53,415 nt of DNA, from positions 1 through 53,415 of the forward strand of contig UQWQ01000003.1 of the NCBI GenBank assembly GCA_900544755.1, written 5' to 3'. The first letter of the stretch is position 1. Each line of letters opens with the position of its first letter. Below the pieces are notes generated by a model. It had not been told where the DNA came from and did not search any database. It saw nothing but the letters and a program-made list of their open reading frames with translations. Origin of the DNA: an uncultured Collinsella sp. GTDB lineage: Bacteria > Actinomycetota > Coriobacteriia > Coriobacteriales > Coriobacteriaceae. Both the position numbers and the translations under genes were made by a program. Shown here piece after piece: positions 40,970 to 49,795 of the stretch.

Positions 40970-42340
40970 ATGTTTAAACGGAAGGCATATGATCGTCTGC
41001 AGGAGTGGAAAGAACGCTCGCAAGGGCGCACTGCGGTGCTTATTGAGGGTGCAAGACGCGTTGGCAAAACGACGCTCGTCAAGTGCTTCGCGCAAAATGA
41101 ATACAAGGATTATCTGTACATTGACTTTTCGGCTGCTAGCAAAGCCACGCTCGATATATTTCTGAACCATCGTGAAGATGTCGATCTTTTTTTACGCATG
41201 CTTCAGCTGCAGTATGGTAAGGCCCTCGAACCGAGAGAGTCGCTGGTCATTTTTGATGAAGTGCAGCGGTTTCCCATCGCGCGCGAATACATAAAGCATC
41301 TTGTAGAAGACGGCAGATTTGATTACATCGAGACAGGCTCTCTTGTCTCCATCAAAAAGAATGTCGATAGCATTGTCATACCGTCAGAGGAAGAAAGGAT
41401 CCCTCTCGAGCCCCTCGATTTTGAGGAGTATCTTTGGGCGACCGGAAAAGATCTTTATGCAGAAGAGATCCGTAAAGCGCGCGAATCTCGGACCGCGCTT
41501 CCGGACGGCGTTCATGCGACGTGCATGAGATTATTTGATGAGTATATGCTTGTCGGTGGTATGCCTCAGTCGGTCGACTCCTTTGTGGCAGAGAATGATT
41601 TTAGAGGATGCGACAGGGTTAAACGGCAGATTATCGCACTGTACAGGGAGGACATTGCCAAGTTTGGAGGTTCGGACGCTAGACGTGCGCGGGCGGTTTA
41701 TGACGATATTCCGGGTCAATTATCTGCGGCAAATAAACGGTTCAAATTTGACAGCTTGGAGAAGGGGTCCCGTTTTGAGACATATGAGTCGGCGTTAATC
41801 TGGCTTGAGGATGCGCGACTGATTAACCGTTGCTATTTATGCAGTGATCCGAGCGTGGGTTACCGCCTGCACGAGGACGCGTCTTCGCTTAAATGCTATA
41901 TGGCGGACACGGGATTGCTCGTGAGCTTGGCGTTTGATGATGGTCCGGACCTTATGGATGTTCATAGAGACATTCAATTTGGAAGAATTTCAATTAATAA
42001 AGGAATGCTAATCGAGAACATCGTGGCGCAGCAGCTTAAGAGTCTGGGGCATTCGCTTTTTTATTACAGCTGGCAGGAGCCTTCCAAAACAGAGGGGAGT
42101 CGGCCCAGAACGCGTGAAATTGATTTTCTTGTTTCGCGCGGCTTTGAAGACGCGGCTGGAAAACCGCGGGTCACTCCTGTTGAAGTTAAATCTTCCAAAT
42201 CGTATTCAACAATCTCGCTTGACGATTTCGGCAGACGATTCGAACGACGAGTCGGAGAAGAGATAGTTCTTCACCCAAAACAGCTCAGGGCTGAAGGGCA
42301 TAGGATATATCTACCTCTGTATATGACGATCTTTATCTGA
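40970..42340 (+). CDS. DUF4143 AAA+ ATPase (cassette 2)
   Basis: A 456-residue ATPase. Walker A GARRVGKTT is at residues 27-35, LVIFDEVQRFP is Walker B, and IETGSLVSI follows as sensor. EEYLWATGKDLYAEEIRKAR and MLVGGMPQSV are typical of this DUF4143 branch. The C-terminal part has TREIDFLVSR and TPVEVKSSKS, again E-x-K like a PD-(D/E)XK fold. Composition is more AT-rich than the chromosome around it. GAGGTGA precedes the ATG. Function unknown. Flanked by TCTGTAACA palindromes; the 34-bp-period repeats lie just upstream. Confidence 0.87.
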   Translation: MFKRKAYDRLQEWKERSQGRTAVLIEGARRVGKTTLVKCFAQNEYKDYLYIDFSAASKATLDIFLNHREDVDLFLRMLQLQYGKALEPRESLVIFDEVQRFPIAREYIKHLVEDGRFDYIETGSLVSIKKNVDSIVIPSEEERIPLEPLDFEEYLWATGKDLYAEEIRKARESRTALPDGVHATCMRLFDEYMLVGGMPQSVDSFVAENDFRGCDRVKRQIIALYREDIAKFGGSDARRARAVYDDIPGQLSAANKRFKFDSLEKGSRFETYESALIWLEDARLINRCYLCSDPSVGYRLHEDASSLKCYMADTGLLVSLAFDDGPDLMDVHRDIQFGRISINKGMLIENIVAQQLKSLGHSLFYYSWQEPSKTEGSRPRTREIDFLVSRGFEDAAGKPRVTPVEVKSSKSYSTISLDDFGRRFERRVGEEIVLHPKQLRAEGHRIYLPLYMTIFI

Positions 42341-43031
42341 TCGACGGCATGCGGTCCTGTGGCTCATTGAACCGCAGGACCGTGTATCGTTGGGGGTTTA
42401 TTGTGATAATGCGCGCAAGCTAAGCCGGGGATCGAGTTTTCGGGATATGTCGGTGAAGTTCCGTCACCGCGGACTGGGTGTCCGTGCGCCCGACGAGGTC
42501 GTTGCGTGCCTAGAAGCCCCGAGCTCCAGAAGCCGTACGCTTGTTTCAGGCGTGCTGGTCGAATGCTCCAGCGTGAAAGACCTACGGGTGTAGCTTGCTC
42601 GGCCTGTTTGTCTCGATCTGTAACAGCTAGGACTGAAAAACTCGGCTACGTGTTACAGGTTGAGATTTTTCGGCTAGGTCTAATCTATTCATCTCGATCT
42701 GTAACAGGTGGGGGAGAAATAACCCGCCAGATGTTACAGATTTAGATTGAGAGGGTTGGCTCGTGTGTTCATCTCGATCTGTAACAACTAGGACCCAAAA
42801 ACTTAGCTAGATGTTACAGATTGAGACTGAGAGGATTGCCCTGTGTGTTCATCTCGATCTGTAACAGTTGGGGCCGAAACCGCGGGTCAGATGTTACAGA
42901 TTGAGACAAACGGACCCCGACTCGCTCAAAAACAAAAAAGACCGGGGGCGGCGCGCCGTGTGACGTGCCGCCCCCGGCTGAGAAATGGGGACAAGTTATG
43001 TGAGTGGGGCAATTCTGCTCGTCGCAAGCCA
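42341..43031. other. non-coding region behind ATPase 2
   Basis: Begins with a strong hairpin, CGGTCCTG/CAGGACCG, likely the end of the ATPase transcript. About 220 bp without clear content follow, then the tandem stem-loop array. No convincing gene is seen on either strand. Confidence 0.6.
42610..42907. repeat. four tandem ~80-bp units, each a TCTGTAACA stem-loop
   Basis: Units start near 42610, 42692, 42772 and 42852. In each, TCTCGATCTGTAACA pairs with TGTTACAG and a variable GATTGAGA-like end. The loop is about 25 bases and partly conserved (GGnCnnAAAA). The last three also share GTGTGTTCA before the stem. There is no open reading frame. Confidence 0.85.
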
Positions 43032-44471
43032 CTAGTCCAGACGACGGGTCTGCGCCACGTGCTTGTACCAGTAGGCGCTCGCCTTGGGCGTGCGCTTTTG
43101 GGTCTCAAAGTCTACGTAGAAGAAGCCGTAACGCTTGTTGTAGCCATTGGTCCAGGAGAACTGATCCTGCAAGCTCCACAGGAAGTAGCCACCTACGTTG
43201 ACGCCCACCTCCATGGCCTTGAGCAACCAGCGCAGGTGCTGCTCGATGTAGTCGATGCGCGGCTGGTCGTCCACAAAACCGTCCTTGTAGGGGTCCTTGT
43301 AGCCCATGCCGTTCTCGGTGATGAAGATCTGCTTGTAGTTGGGGTAGCGCTGCTTAATGTAGACGAGCAGATCGAACAGACCCTCGGGATAGATGATCCA
43401 GTCCCAGTCGGTGGTGGGGATGCCGGGCTTGTTCACGTGCTCGCCAATGCCCTTGACGCGCCAGCGGCCGGTACCCTTCTCGCCCGTGCCGTTGTGGTGC
43501 AGGTCGTTCTCGCCGTCGTAGGCCTTGAGGAAACGGCACTGGTAGTTGTTGACGCCCAGGTAGTCGTTGTAGAGTGCTGCCTCGCGCATAATCTCGAGGT
43601 CCTCGTCCAGGATCTCGATAGTGCCGCCCGAGACGGCAGCCAGGCGGTTGGCGCACTCGAGGGTGTCGGGCGCGTAGTCGCCGCGGAAGGTGGCGTCGAG
43701 CAAGAACTGGTTCTGCAGCACGTGCTCGTTGTTGGCGGCCTTGATGTCGGCGGGGTCGTTCTCGTTAAGCGGGTACTTAAACTCCAGCGACTGAATGACG
43801 CCGATCTTGCCCTTAAAACCACCGTTGTGGAAGGCCAGTACTGCCTTGGCGTGGGCGAGCATCATGTTGTGCTCGCACTGGAAAGCCTCGGCCAGATGCG
43901 CCTTGACGCCGCCGGGGAAGGTGCCCTCGATGTAGGTGTTGGAGGCGTCGGCCCAGATCTCGTTAAAGGTGAACCAGTAGGTCACCTGGTCGGCGTACTC
44001 CTTAAAGCAGAAGGTGGCAAAGTCCACAAAGGCATCGATGGTCTCGCGGTTGAGGAAGTCGCCCTTCTCAAAGAGGGGAAGCGGCGTGTCAAAGTGATGC
44101 AGCGTGACGAACGGCTCAACATGGTGCTTATGGCACTCGGCGAAGAGATCGTGGTAGAACTGGACGCCCTCGGGGTTGATTTCGCCGGTGCCGTTGGGGA
44201 AGATGCGGCTCCAGGCAATGGAGAGGCGAATGCCGTTGATACCGAACTCCTCGCACAGCTCCAAGTCGACAGGGTACTGGTTGTAGAAGTCCGAAGCGGG
44301 ATCGGGGGAGAAACGGCCTTGGGCTTCCAGAAAGTCGTCCCAGGCAACCTTGCCCTTACCGTGAGTGCGGGTCTCGCCCTCTACCTGGTAGGCAGCAGTG
44401 GCGCCGCCAAAGACAAAGTCCTCGGGAAACTGCGCAGGCGGATTGGTGACGCTAGCAGGATTAACGGACAT
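43032..44471 (-). CDS. lacG: 6-phospho-beta-galactosidase (GH1)
   Basis: A 479-residue GH1 enzyme. FVFGGATAAYQVEG opens it; TFNEIW carries the acid/base glutamate and FITENGMGYKDP the nucleophile. NVGGYFLWSLQDQFSWTNGYNKRYGFF is the C-terminal end. Neighbouring lacE and lacF point to hydrolysis of lactose-6-phosphate to glucose and galactose-6-phosphate. It follows lacE on the same strand. Confidence 0.92.
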   Translation of the reverse strand: MSVNPASVTNPPAQFPEDFVFGGATAAYQVEGETRTHGKGKVAWDDFLEAQGRFSPDPASDFYNQYPVDLELCEEFGINGIRLSIAWSRIFPNGTGEINPEGVQFYHDLFAECHKHHVEPFVTLHHFDTPLPLFEKGDFLNRETIDAFVDFATFCFKEYADQVTYWFTFNEIWADASNTYIEGTFPGGVKAHLAEAFQCEHNMMLAHAKAVLAFHNGGFKGKIGVIQSLEFKYPLNENDPADIKAANNEHVLQNQFLLDATFRGDYAPDTLECANRLAAVSGGTIEILDEDLEIMREAALYNDYLGVNNYQCRFLKAYDGENDLHHNGTGEKGTGRWRVKGIGEHVNKPGIPTTDWDWIIYPEGLFDLLVYIKQRYPNYKQIFITENGMGYKDPYKDGFVDDQPRIDYIEQHLRWLLKAMEVGVNVGGYFLWSLQDQFSWTNGYNKRYGFFYVDFETQKRTPKASAYWYKHVAQTRRLD

Positions 44472-44495
44472 GATGATCCAATCGTCTAAATCGAA

Positions 44496-44527
44496 GGGCC
44501 AGCCGGTCTTGGATGGTCGGCTGGCCC
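44496..44527 (-). promoter_or_regulatory. stem-loop between lacE and lacG
   Basis: GGGCCAGCCG and CGGCTGGCCC form a perfect stem in the short gap between the two genes, with no T-run. It could protect or weaken the downstream message. Confidence 0.6.
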
Positions 44528-44537
44528 TGAGCGTTAC

Positions 44538-46313
44538 TTACTTCGAGAGTTGCTCGCTTACGAAGGCGAGAGACTTGTCGCCGTTCTGGGAGAGCTCAAT
44601 GTACTGCTTACCGCGGCAGGCGACGCATTTGTTGCCCACGCGCTCGCAGTCTTTCTGCAGGTCGGCCAGGTAGCTTGCGGCCTGCGGGGCCAGGACGACC
44701 AGGTCAAAGTCGGGGAGCATGTCCACGTGGTTGCCATATGCCTCGGCAGCGGTCTCAAGATTGATGCCGCGCTCCTTGGCAGCCTTGGCCAGCGCGTTGG
44801 CGAGCAGGCCCGAGGTTCCGCCACCCTGGCAGAGCACGAGCACACGCTTGCCGTTGAGGTCGCTGGCGGTCGTTGCCTCGGCAGCGGGTGCTGCAGAAGT
44901 GGCAGGGGAGTCGACCTTCACGACCTCGGCAGCGGCGCCGGCGGCAACACTCTTGGCGTCGGCCTTACCCTGGAAGGCGTCGTTGAGCTTGGCGGCCTTC
45001 TCGGCGTTCTTGGCGGCGAGCTCCTCCTGGGAGATCTCGGCCTCCTCGGCGCACTTCTGGGCGTCATAGGCACGGAAGAACGGGTAGTACAGGGCAAAGT
45101 CGATGACTAGGATGATGGCGAGCATCACAAAGGCGAGCGGCTGGAAGCCCAGGCCCATGATGGTGCCGATGGGGCCGGGGACGGTCCAGGGCAGGGTGTA
45201 CATAAAGCCGTTCATGCCCAAGAAGTCGATAAAGATCTTGAGGATCCAGATGTTGGCGATCGGGGCAAAAACAAACGGGACAAAGAAGACGGGGTTGAGC
45301 ACGATAGGCGCGGCGAACAGCAGCGGCTCGTTGACGGCAAAGCACACGGGGACGATGGCTGCCTTACCGACGGCGCGCATCTCCTGAGACTTGGCCAGGA
45401 AGCAGAACATAAAGACCAGGACGAGCGTGGCGCCGGTGCCGCCCATGCAGACGACGAAGTACTGGGCACCCTGGGTCAGGACAGCGGAAGCGTGCTGGCC
45501 AGCTTGGAACGCAGCCAGGTTGTCGGTCATGTTGGCAACGAGAGCGGCGGCGATGGCGGGCTCGACGATCGAGGGGCCGTGGACGCCGACGAACCAGAAG
45601 AGGCTCATGGCACCGTAGATCACAGCGAGGCCGATGTAGCCGTCGGCGGCGGTGAACAGGGGCTGGAACACCTGGATGACGCCCTGGGCAAAGCAGAAGC
45701 CAAAGGCAGCGCGGAAGACGATGTCAAAGACCCAAAAGACGGTGATGCAGACGGAGAAGGGGATGATGTCCTTAAAGGTCTGCGAAATGTTGGGCGGAAC
45801 CTGCTCGGGCATCTTGACGGTGATGTTGCGCTTAATGAAGAACTTGTAGATGATGCCGGTCACAAACGCAGCGATGAAGGCGGTCAGCAGGCCCTTGGAA
45901 CCAAGGTAGGTGGTGTTGAAGCCGCTGGCGGCGTCCGTGGCGATCGTGTCGCTCGAAAGGAGCAAGAAGCCGATGATGGCCGCGCACATGCACGAGATGA
46001 AGTTGATCTGGTTGTTCTTGGGCAGATCACGGTTCTGGGCGTCGGCGAAGTGCTTGGCCGTGGTGGCGGCGCAGGCGATGGCCAGGATGCCCATGGAGTA
46101 GTTGTAGCACTTCCACAGGGCGTTGTTGATGTCATCGGGCCAGTAGAAACCCCAGATGTTGGGGACCGAGGCTACCAGGCAGAAGATGGACGAGAAGATG
46201 ATGATGGGGATGACGGAGATAAAGCCGTCGCGGATCGCCTTGAGGTACTTGTTGCGGGCGATCGCGTTGAAAAAGGGTTGGCCCTTTTCGATGATGGCGA
46301 TGAGTTGCTCCAT
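44538..46313 (-). CDS. lacE: PTS lactose-specific IIC-IIB fusion
   Basis: A 591-residue protein. Residues 1-430 form the lactose/cellobiose IIC domain, with many membrane helices and KGLLTAFIAAFVTGIIYKFF. A linker rich in Ala follows, then the IIB domain: VLVLCQGGGTSGLLANAL carries the phosphorylated cysteine. The order IIC-IIB is standard for LacE. It receives phosphate from LacF, encoded on the other strand 1.6 kb away. The start region overlaps the LacI-operator side of the divergent promoter. Confidence 0.93.
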   Translation of the reverse strand: MEQLIAIIEKGQPFFNAIARNKYLKAIRDGFISVIPIIIFSSIFCLVASVPNIWGFYWPDDINNALWKCYNYSMGILAIACAATTAKHFADAQNRDLPKNNQINFISCMCAAIIGFLLLSSDTIATDAASGFNTTYLGSKGLLTAFIAAFVTGIIYKFFIKRNITVKMPEQVPPNISQTFKDIIPFSVCITVFWVFDIVFRAAFGFCFAQGVIQVFQPLFTAADGYIGLAVIYGAMSLFWFVGVHGPSIVEPAIAAALVANMTDNLAAFQAGQHASAVLTQGAQYFVVCMGGTGATLVLVFMFCFLAKSQEMRAVGKAAIVPVCFAVNEPLLFAAPIVLNPVFFVPFVFAPIANIWILKIFIDFLGMNGFMYTLPWTVPGPIGTIMGLGFQPLAFVMLAIILVIDFALYYPFFRAYDAQKCAEEAEISQEELAAKNAEKAAKLNDAFQGKADAKSVAAGAAAEVVKVDSPATSAAPAAEATTASDLNGKRVLVLCQGGGTSGLLANALAKAAKERGINLETAAEAYGNHVDMLPDFDLVVLAPQAASYLADLQKDCERVGNKCVACRGKQYIELSQNGDKSLAFVSEQLSK

Positions 46314-46370
46314 GCAATGCTCCTAAGAGTCGGTGGGTTAGCAACGATGGTAACTTTTGGCGTTCGGTTG

Positions 46371-46397
46371 CCAAAATGTTGACGTTGCCATTTTGCG
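46371..46397. promoter_or_regulatory. LacI-type operator, copy 1
   Basis: AATGTTGACGTTGCCATTTT. It is matched in reverse orientation by copy 2, 94 bp away, and resembles LacI-family TGTTAACGTTnnCA sites. Confidence 0.7.
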
Positions 46398-46490
46398 ACA
46401 CAAAAAAAGACGCGAACTGATGGTTCCTGTGCCTGCGAACCGTCGATTCCTTATGCGTAAACGTTTGAGCCGCCCGGTGGCTCTGTGTTT

Positions 46491-46515
46491 GCACAATGGC
46501 AACGTTAACATTTGG
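46491..46515. promoter_or_regulatory. LacI-type operator, copy 2
   Basis: CAATGGCAACGTTAACATTT, the reverse complement of copy 1 with few changes. Looping between the sites is possible. Confidence 0.7.
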
Positions 46516-46640
46516 ACTACAAAAGCCGTTCGGGGAAGCAAAAATGTCGGTGAACGGTAGGTTTTGGGTGGTGAGCGTATTGCGGAGGAGGCGTTGGATA
46601 TACTTGAAAGTGTCCAAAATAACTGCGTAGGGTGCCATCA

Positions 46641-47675
46641 ATGGCATCGTTGACACAGAAAGATCGACCTATGGCCGCTGTTAAAAAATCGGTATCCGTC
46701 AAAGACGTGGCGCGCCTCGCGGGCGTCTCGGAGCAGACGGTCTCGCGCACCGTGCACGATTCGCCCAGCGTGCGCCCCGAGACCAAGGAGCGCGTGCGCG
46801 CCGCCATGCGCGAGCTTGGCTACCGTCCAAACTTTGCCGGCCGGTCACTGCGCCGCGGCAAGTTCAAGACGGTCGGCGTCGCCATGTTCAACATTACCGG
46901 CACCGGCAACCTCGACCGTATGGAGGGCTTTGCCGCCGCTGCCGACAAACACGGCTATGCCATCACCCTTACTAAAGTAGACGGGCATCCGTATACCCTC
47001 GAGAGTGCATCGTCGCGCATGAGCGCACTTCCGGTGGATGGCATGGTTGTGATCATGAATCGCATGCCGGCGGACTTTGGCACCTTCGAGCCGCTGCCCG
47101 GTATGCAGACGGTGCTCGTTACCATGCTGGAGCACCCGCTCTGTTCAACGGTCGATAACGACCAGTTCGATTGCTCGCGCCAGGTGGTCGAGTACTTGCT
47201 GGTGCAGGGGCACAAGACCGTGCACTTTATCTCATGCCCCGAGCGCTCGCTTTCGGGCATGCAGCGCGAGGAAGGCTGGCGTGAGACACTGCGCGCACAT
47301 GGTATTGAGCCGCCGCGACTCGTCCGTGGCGATTGGACGGCACAGAGCGGATATGCTGCCGGTCAGGCTCTAGCGGACGATCCGACCTGTACCGCCATCT
47401 ATGCTTCCAACGATGCCATGGCCTACGGCTGCATTCGCGGGCTCGAGTCGCGCGGGAAGCGCGTGCCCCAGGACGTGAGCGTAGTGGGTGTTGACGATAG
47501 TCTGGGCGACATCGTGCCCGACCGTCGCCTGACCACGGTGCGCTTTGATAACAAGCGCGTCGGCATGTGGGCTGTCGACAAGATTGCCGGCGCCGAGGGG
47601 GGTGCGTCTGGCGTGGAGCACATGCTGATCCCCGGCATGCTCGTAGAGGGTGATACGGTGCGCGATGTACGCTAG
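46641..47675 (+). CDS. LacI family regulator
   Basis: A 344-residue LacI/GalR regulator. The HTH is VSVKDVARLAGVSEQTVSRT and VHDSPSVRPETKERVR, then NFAGRSLRRGKFKTVGVAMF as hinge. The sugar-binding domain has ASNDAMAYGCIRGLESRGKR and VPQDVSVVGVDDS. TAGGG lies about eight bases before the chosen ATG; another ATG 30 bases downstream is possible. It likely represses lacEG through the paired operators. Confidence 0.9.
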   Translation: MASLTQKDRPMAAVKKSVSVKDVARLAGVSEQTVSRTVHDSPSVRPETKERVRAAMRELGYRPNFAGRSLRRGKFKTVGVAMFNITGTGNLDRMEGFAAAADKHGYAITLTKVDGHPYTLESASSRMSALPVDGMVVIMNRMPADFGTFEPLPGMQTVLVTMLEHPLCSTVDNDQFDCSRQVVEYLLVQGHKTVHFISCPERSLSGMQREEGWRETLRAHGIEPPRLVRGDWTAQSGYAAGQALADDPTCTAIYASNDAMAYGCIRGLESRGKRVPQDVSVVGVDDSLGDIVPDRRLTTVRFDNKRVGMWAVDKIAGAEGGASGVEHMLIPGMLVEGDTVRDVR

Positions 47676-47786
47676 GGTGTGGACCTGTTTGGGTTGCCAC
47701 TAATTGTGTTCGATATTGTTCGCATTGGTTTAAAAACCGTTCACGGGCGAAAATCGACCGTTCATAGCTCGAAATTGCGTTTTGCA

Positions 47787-47806
47787 TTGTTCTGTTTTGT
47801 TTGAAT
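47787..47806. promoter_or_regulatory. DeoR-type operator candidate before lacF
   Basis: TTGTTC-N10-GAAT, same spacing as the site before the deoR gene. Two TGAACGGT half-sites lie 30-60 bp upstream. Confidence 0.45.
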
Positions 47807-47889
47807 GTTAATGTTTCTGTCATACACAACGCAGCGCGTATGCCCGGACGCGATGCTCTCCATTGGTTCATATGTGAAAGGAACGCAAT

Positions 47890-48228
47890 ATGGCAACCAA
47901 AGAAGAAATCTCGATGGTTGGATTCGAGATCGTCGCATACGCGGGTGACGCCCAGACTGATCTGCTTGCAGCGCTCGATGCTGCTCGCGAGGGTGATTTT
48001 GAGAAGGCCGAACAGCTGCACAAGGATGCGAGCGATGCACTCATTGGCGCCCACGACACGCAGACCAAGCTGCTTTCGCAGGAGGCCGGCGGCGGCGAGA
48101 TGGAGATGACCTTCATCATGGCCCACGCTCAGGACACCCTCATGACCACCATGATCTTGGAGAAGCAGACCCGCTTTACCATCGATGCCTACAAGCGCAT
48201 CGCTGAGCTCGAGGCCAAGCTCGCCTAA
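47890..48228 (+). CDS. lacF: PTS lactose/cellobiose IIA
   Basis: A 112-residue all-helical IIA. MVGFEIVAYAGDAQTDLLAA is the N-terminal helix; FIMAHAQDTLMTTMILEKQ carries the phosphorylated histidine. It passes phosphate to the IIB domain of LacE. AAGGA precedes the ATG. It is set apart from lacE by the regulator gene and followed by a terminator. Confidence 0.93.
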   Translation: MATKEEISMVGFEIVAYAGDAQTDLLAALDAAREGDFEKAEQLHKDASDALIGAHDTQTKLLSQEAGGGEMEMTFIMAHAQDTLMTTMILEKQTRFTIDAYKRIAELEAKLA

Positions 48229-48258
48229 CGAACCCTCACAACCTCGTCCCCTTCCAAA

Positions 48259-48289
48259 AACCCTGCCGCTATCCGCGACAGGGTTTTTT
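48259..48289 (+). terminator. intrinsic terminator after lacF
   Basis: AACCCTG and CAGGGTT form the outer stem and six T follow. Confidence 0.85.
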
Positions 48290-48396
48290 GTATCCCACCT
48301 ATCTAGGTTGCGGCGAAATAAGGGCCGACAGCCCCAAATGACCCGCTTTTCCCGTCCCCGGAGGATCGGTTGGCAGCGCTCGCCACGAAACTGGCT

Positions 48397-48526
48397 CATC
48401 TACTACGTTTAACCCGACACCCTCGAACACACCCGCGTTTCATGAAAAATCGCAGGACTTCTACCTGCGGTTTTGTTTTTTCGCTTTGTGGCATGGTCGG
48501 GGATGGGCGGTTAAACGTAGTAGATG
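48397..48526. repeat. 130-bp MITE-like repeat, CATCTACTAC ends (copy 2)
   Basis: CATCTACTACGTTTAACC and its exact complement are the ends. The interior has TGAAAAATCGCAGG and CTACCTGCGG with a T-rich tail, which forms its own terminator-like hairpin. Lies between lacF and the next gene. Confidence 0.82.
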
Positions 48527-48643
48527 GGCCCATTTCATGGCGGGCGGATCATGCAGCAGCTTGTTGCGCCTCCTGCCGTTCGGTTTTTCGATGGGTGGGT
48601 ATACTTTCCACCGCAATACAGGCCGGAATGAGGAGGTATCCAA

Positions 48644-49657
48644 ATGCCGGACAACGGATCAATTCAAAAAAGAGACGCGTATGAGATGGCTCATGGGCGT
48701 CCTGTCCAGATAACCGAGCATACGACGGTAACCGAGCTGCAGCCCAGCCTGTCCGATGTCGTGTGCGCAAACAAAAAGCTGCAGATTGGCTTTATCGTTG
48801 CGCTCGTGGTGCTGGCGCTGCTGTCGGGCTTTGTAGCTCGTCCGCATTTTGCCGATACCAAGACTTGGGACTCCACCATCGAGGTCATCGATCAAAAGAA
48901 AGGTAACGTACTGGCGCTCACGACCTCGTGCGTGGCGCTATCTGCGGGCATTACCGCGCTGCCGGGTGATACGGGAACGCCGGTTGCCGAGCAGCTCGCG
49001 CAGCTTTCAGGCAACTTGGGCATCGTGCTTGCCGTGCTCTATCTCGAGAAATATCTGCTGACTATTTTGTGGTCGGTTGGCCTAGGCATCTTAATCCCGT
49101 TTGCGTTGGTGCTCTTTGCGGTGTCGCTTGGCATTCATGGGCGCTGGAGCACGAGCGCCGTCCTGCGCCGCGTGGCGACTCGCGTGCTGGTGGTTGCCAT
49201 GATCGGCATGGCGTTGGTGCCTGCAAGCGTATGGGTGTCGCAAAAGGTCGACGAAACGTATCGAGTGAGCATCGAGGCAGCCGAGCAAAAGGCGGCCGAC
49301 GCTGCGAGTGCGGCAGATAGCGACAGCTCCAAAGCAAGCAAGAAAAAGACCGAGTCCACAGAGTCCAAGAACGTGCTTGAACAGCTTGCCGACGGTGCCT
49401 CGAGCCTGGTCACGTCGGTAACCAGTGGTGCCAAGCAAATGACCGATGAGATTGTGCAACAGGTGACCGATCTGATCGAAGGCGTCATCGTGATGATTGT
49501 GACTTCGTGCGTTATTCCATTGCTGGTGCTCGCGGCGTTTCTGTGGCTGGGGCACACGCTGCTGGGGATCGATATTTCCGGCCCGGCGAACTATTTAACG
49601 GGACGTTTTCTGAGCGCTCCGTCCAAACATGCCAAGAAGAGCGGGCAGTCTGAGTAG
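48644..49657 (+). CDS. membrane protein of unknown function
   Basis: A 337-residue protein with about five membrane segments: LQIGFIVALVVLALLSGFVA, GIVLAVLYLEKYLLTILW, VGLGILIPFALVLFAVSLG, VLVVAMIGMALVPASVWV and VIVMIVTSCVIPLLVLAAFL. Between residues ~205 and 280 is a long Ala/Ser/Lys helix (EAAEQKAADAASAADSDSS) that may form a coiled coil outside the membrane. No family is recognised. AGGAGG precedes the ATG. It is bounded by terminators, so probably a single transcript. Confidence 0.75.
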   Translation: MPDNGSIQKRDAYEMAHGRPVQITEHTTVTELQPSLSDVVCANKKLQIGFIVALVVLALLSGFVARPHFADTKTWDSTIEVIDQKKGNVLALTTSCVALSAGITALPGDTGTPVAEQLAQLSGNLGIVLAVLYLEKYLLTILWSVGLGILIPFALVLFAVSLGIHGRWSTSAVLRRVATRVLVVAMIGMALVPASVWVSQKVDETYRVSIEAAEQKAADAASAADSDSSKASKKKTESTESKNVLEQLADGASSLVTSVTSGAKQMTDEIVQQVTDLIEGVIVMIVTSCVIPLLVLAAFLWLGHTLLGIDISGPANYLTGRFLSAPSKHAKKSGQSE

Positions 49658-49691
49658 GCGGCAAAGCGATCTTTGGAAGATCAACCGTAAG

Positions 49692-49730
49692 AAGGGCGGC
49701 CGAGACACGTTCTCGACCGCCCTTTTGTTT
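49692..49730 (+). terminator. intrinsic terminator
   Basis: AAGGGCGGcCGAG pairs with CTCGaCCGCCCTT and a T-rich run follows. Confidence 0.85.
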
Positions 49731-49795
49731 GTTGAACACATGGTCGCTACGTCTGCGCCGGGCTCAAACGGTCGGCAATCAACCGTAAACGGTAT

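Larger units (their letters stand above)
46314..46640. promoter_or_regulatory. divergent control region of lacE and lacI
   Basis: Contains two facing copies of one operator (see next entries), an AT-rich stretch between, and TGAACGGTAG. No gene is seen. Confidence 0.65.

Noticed and set aside
42390..42593. 67-codon gene after ATPase 2
   Set aside because: Translation has no family pattern and no clear ribosome binding site.
42610..42907. CRISPR array
   Set aside because: Units are stem-loops with partly conserved loops and shared leaders, not identical repeats with unique spacers; no cas genes.
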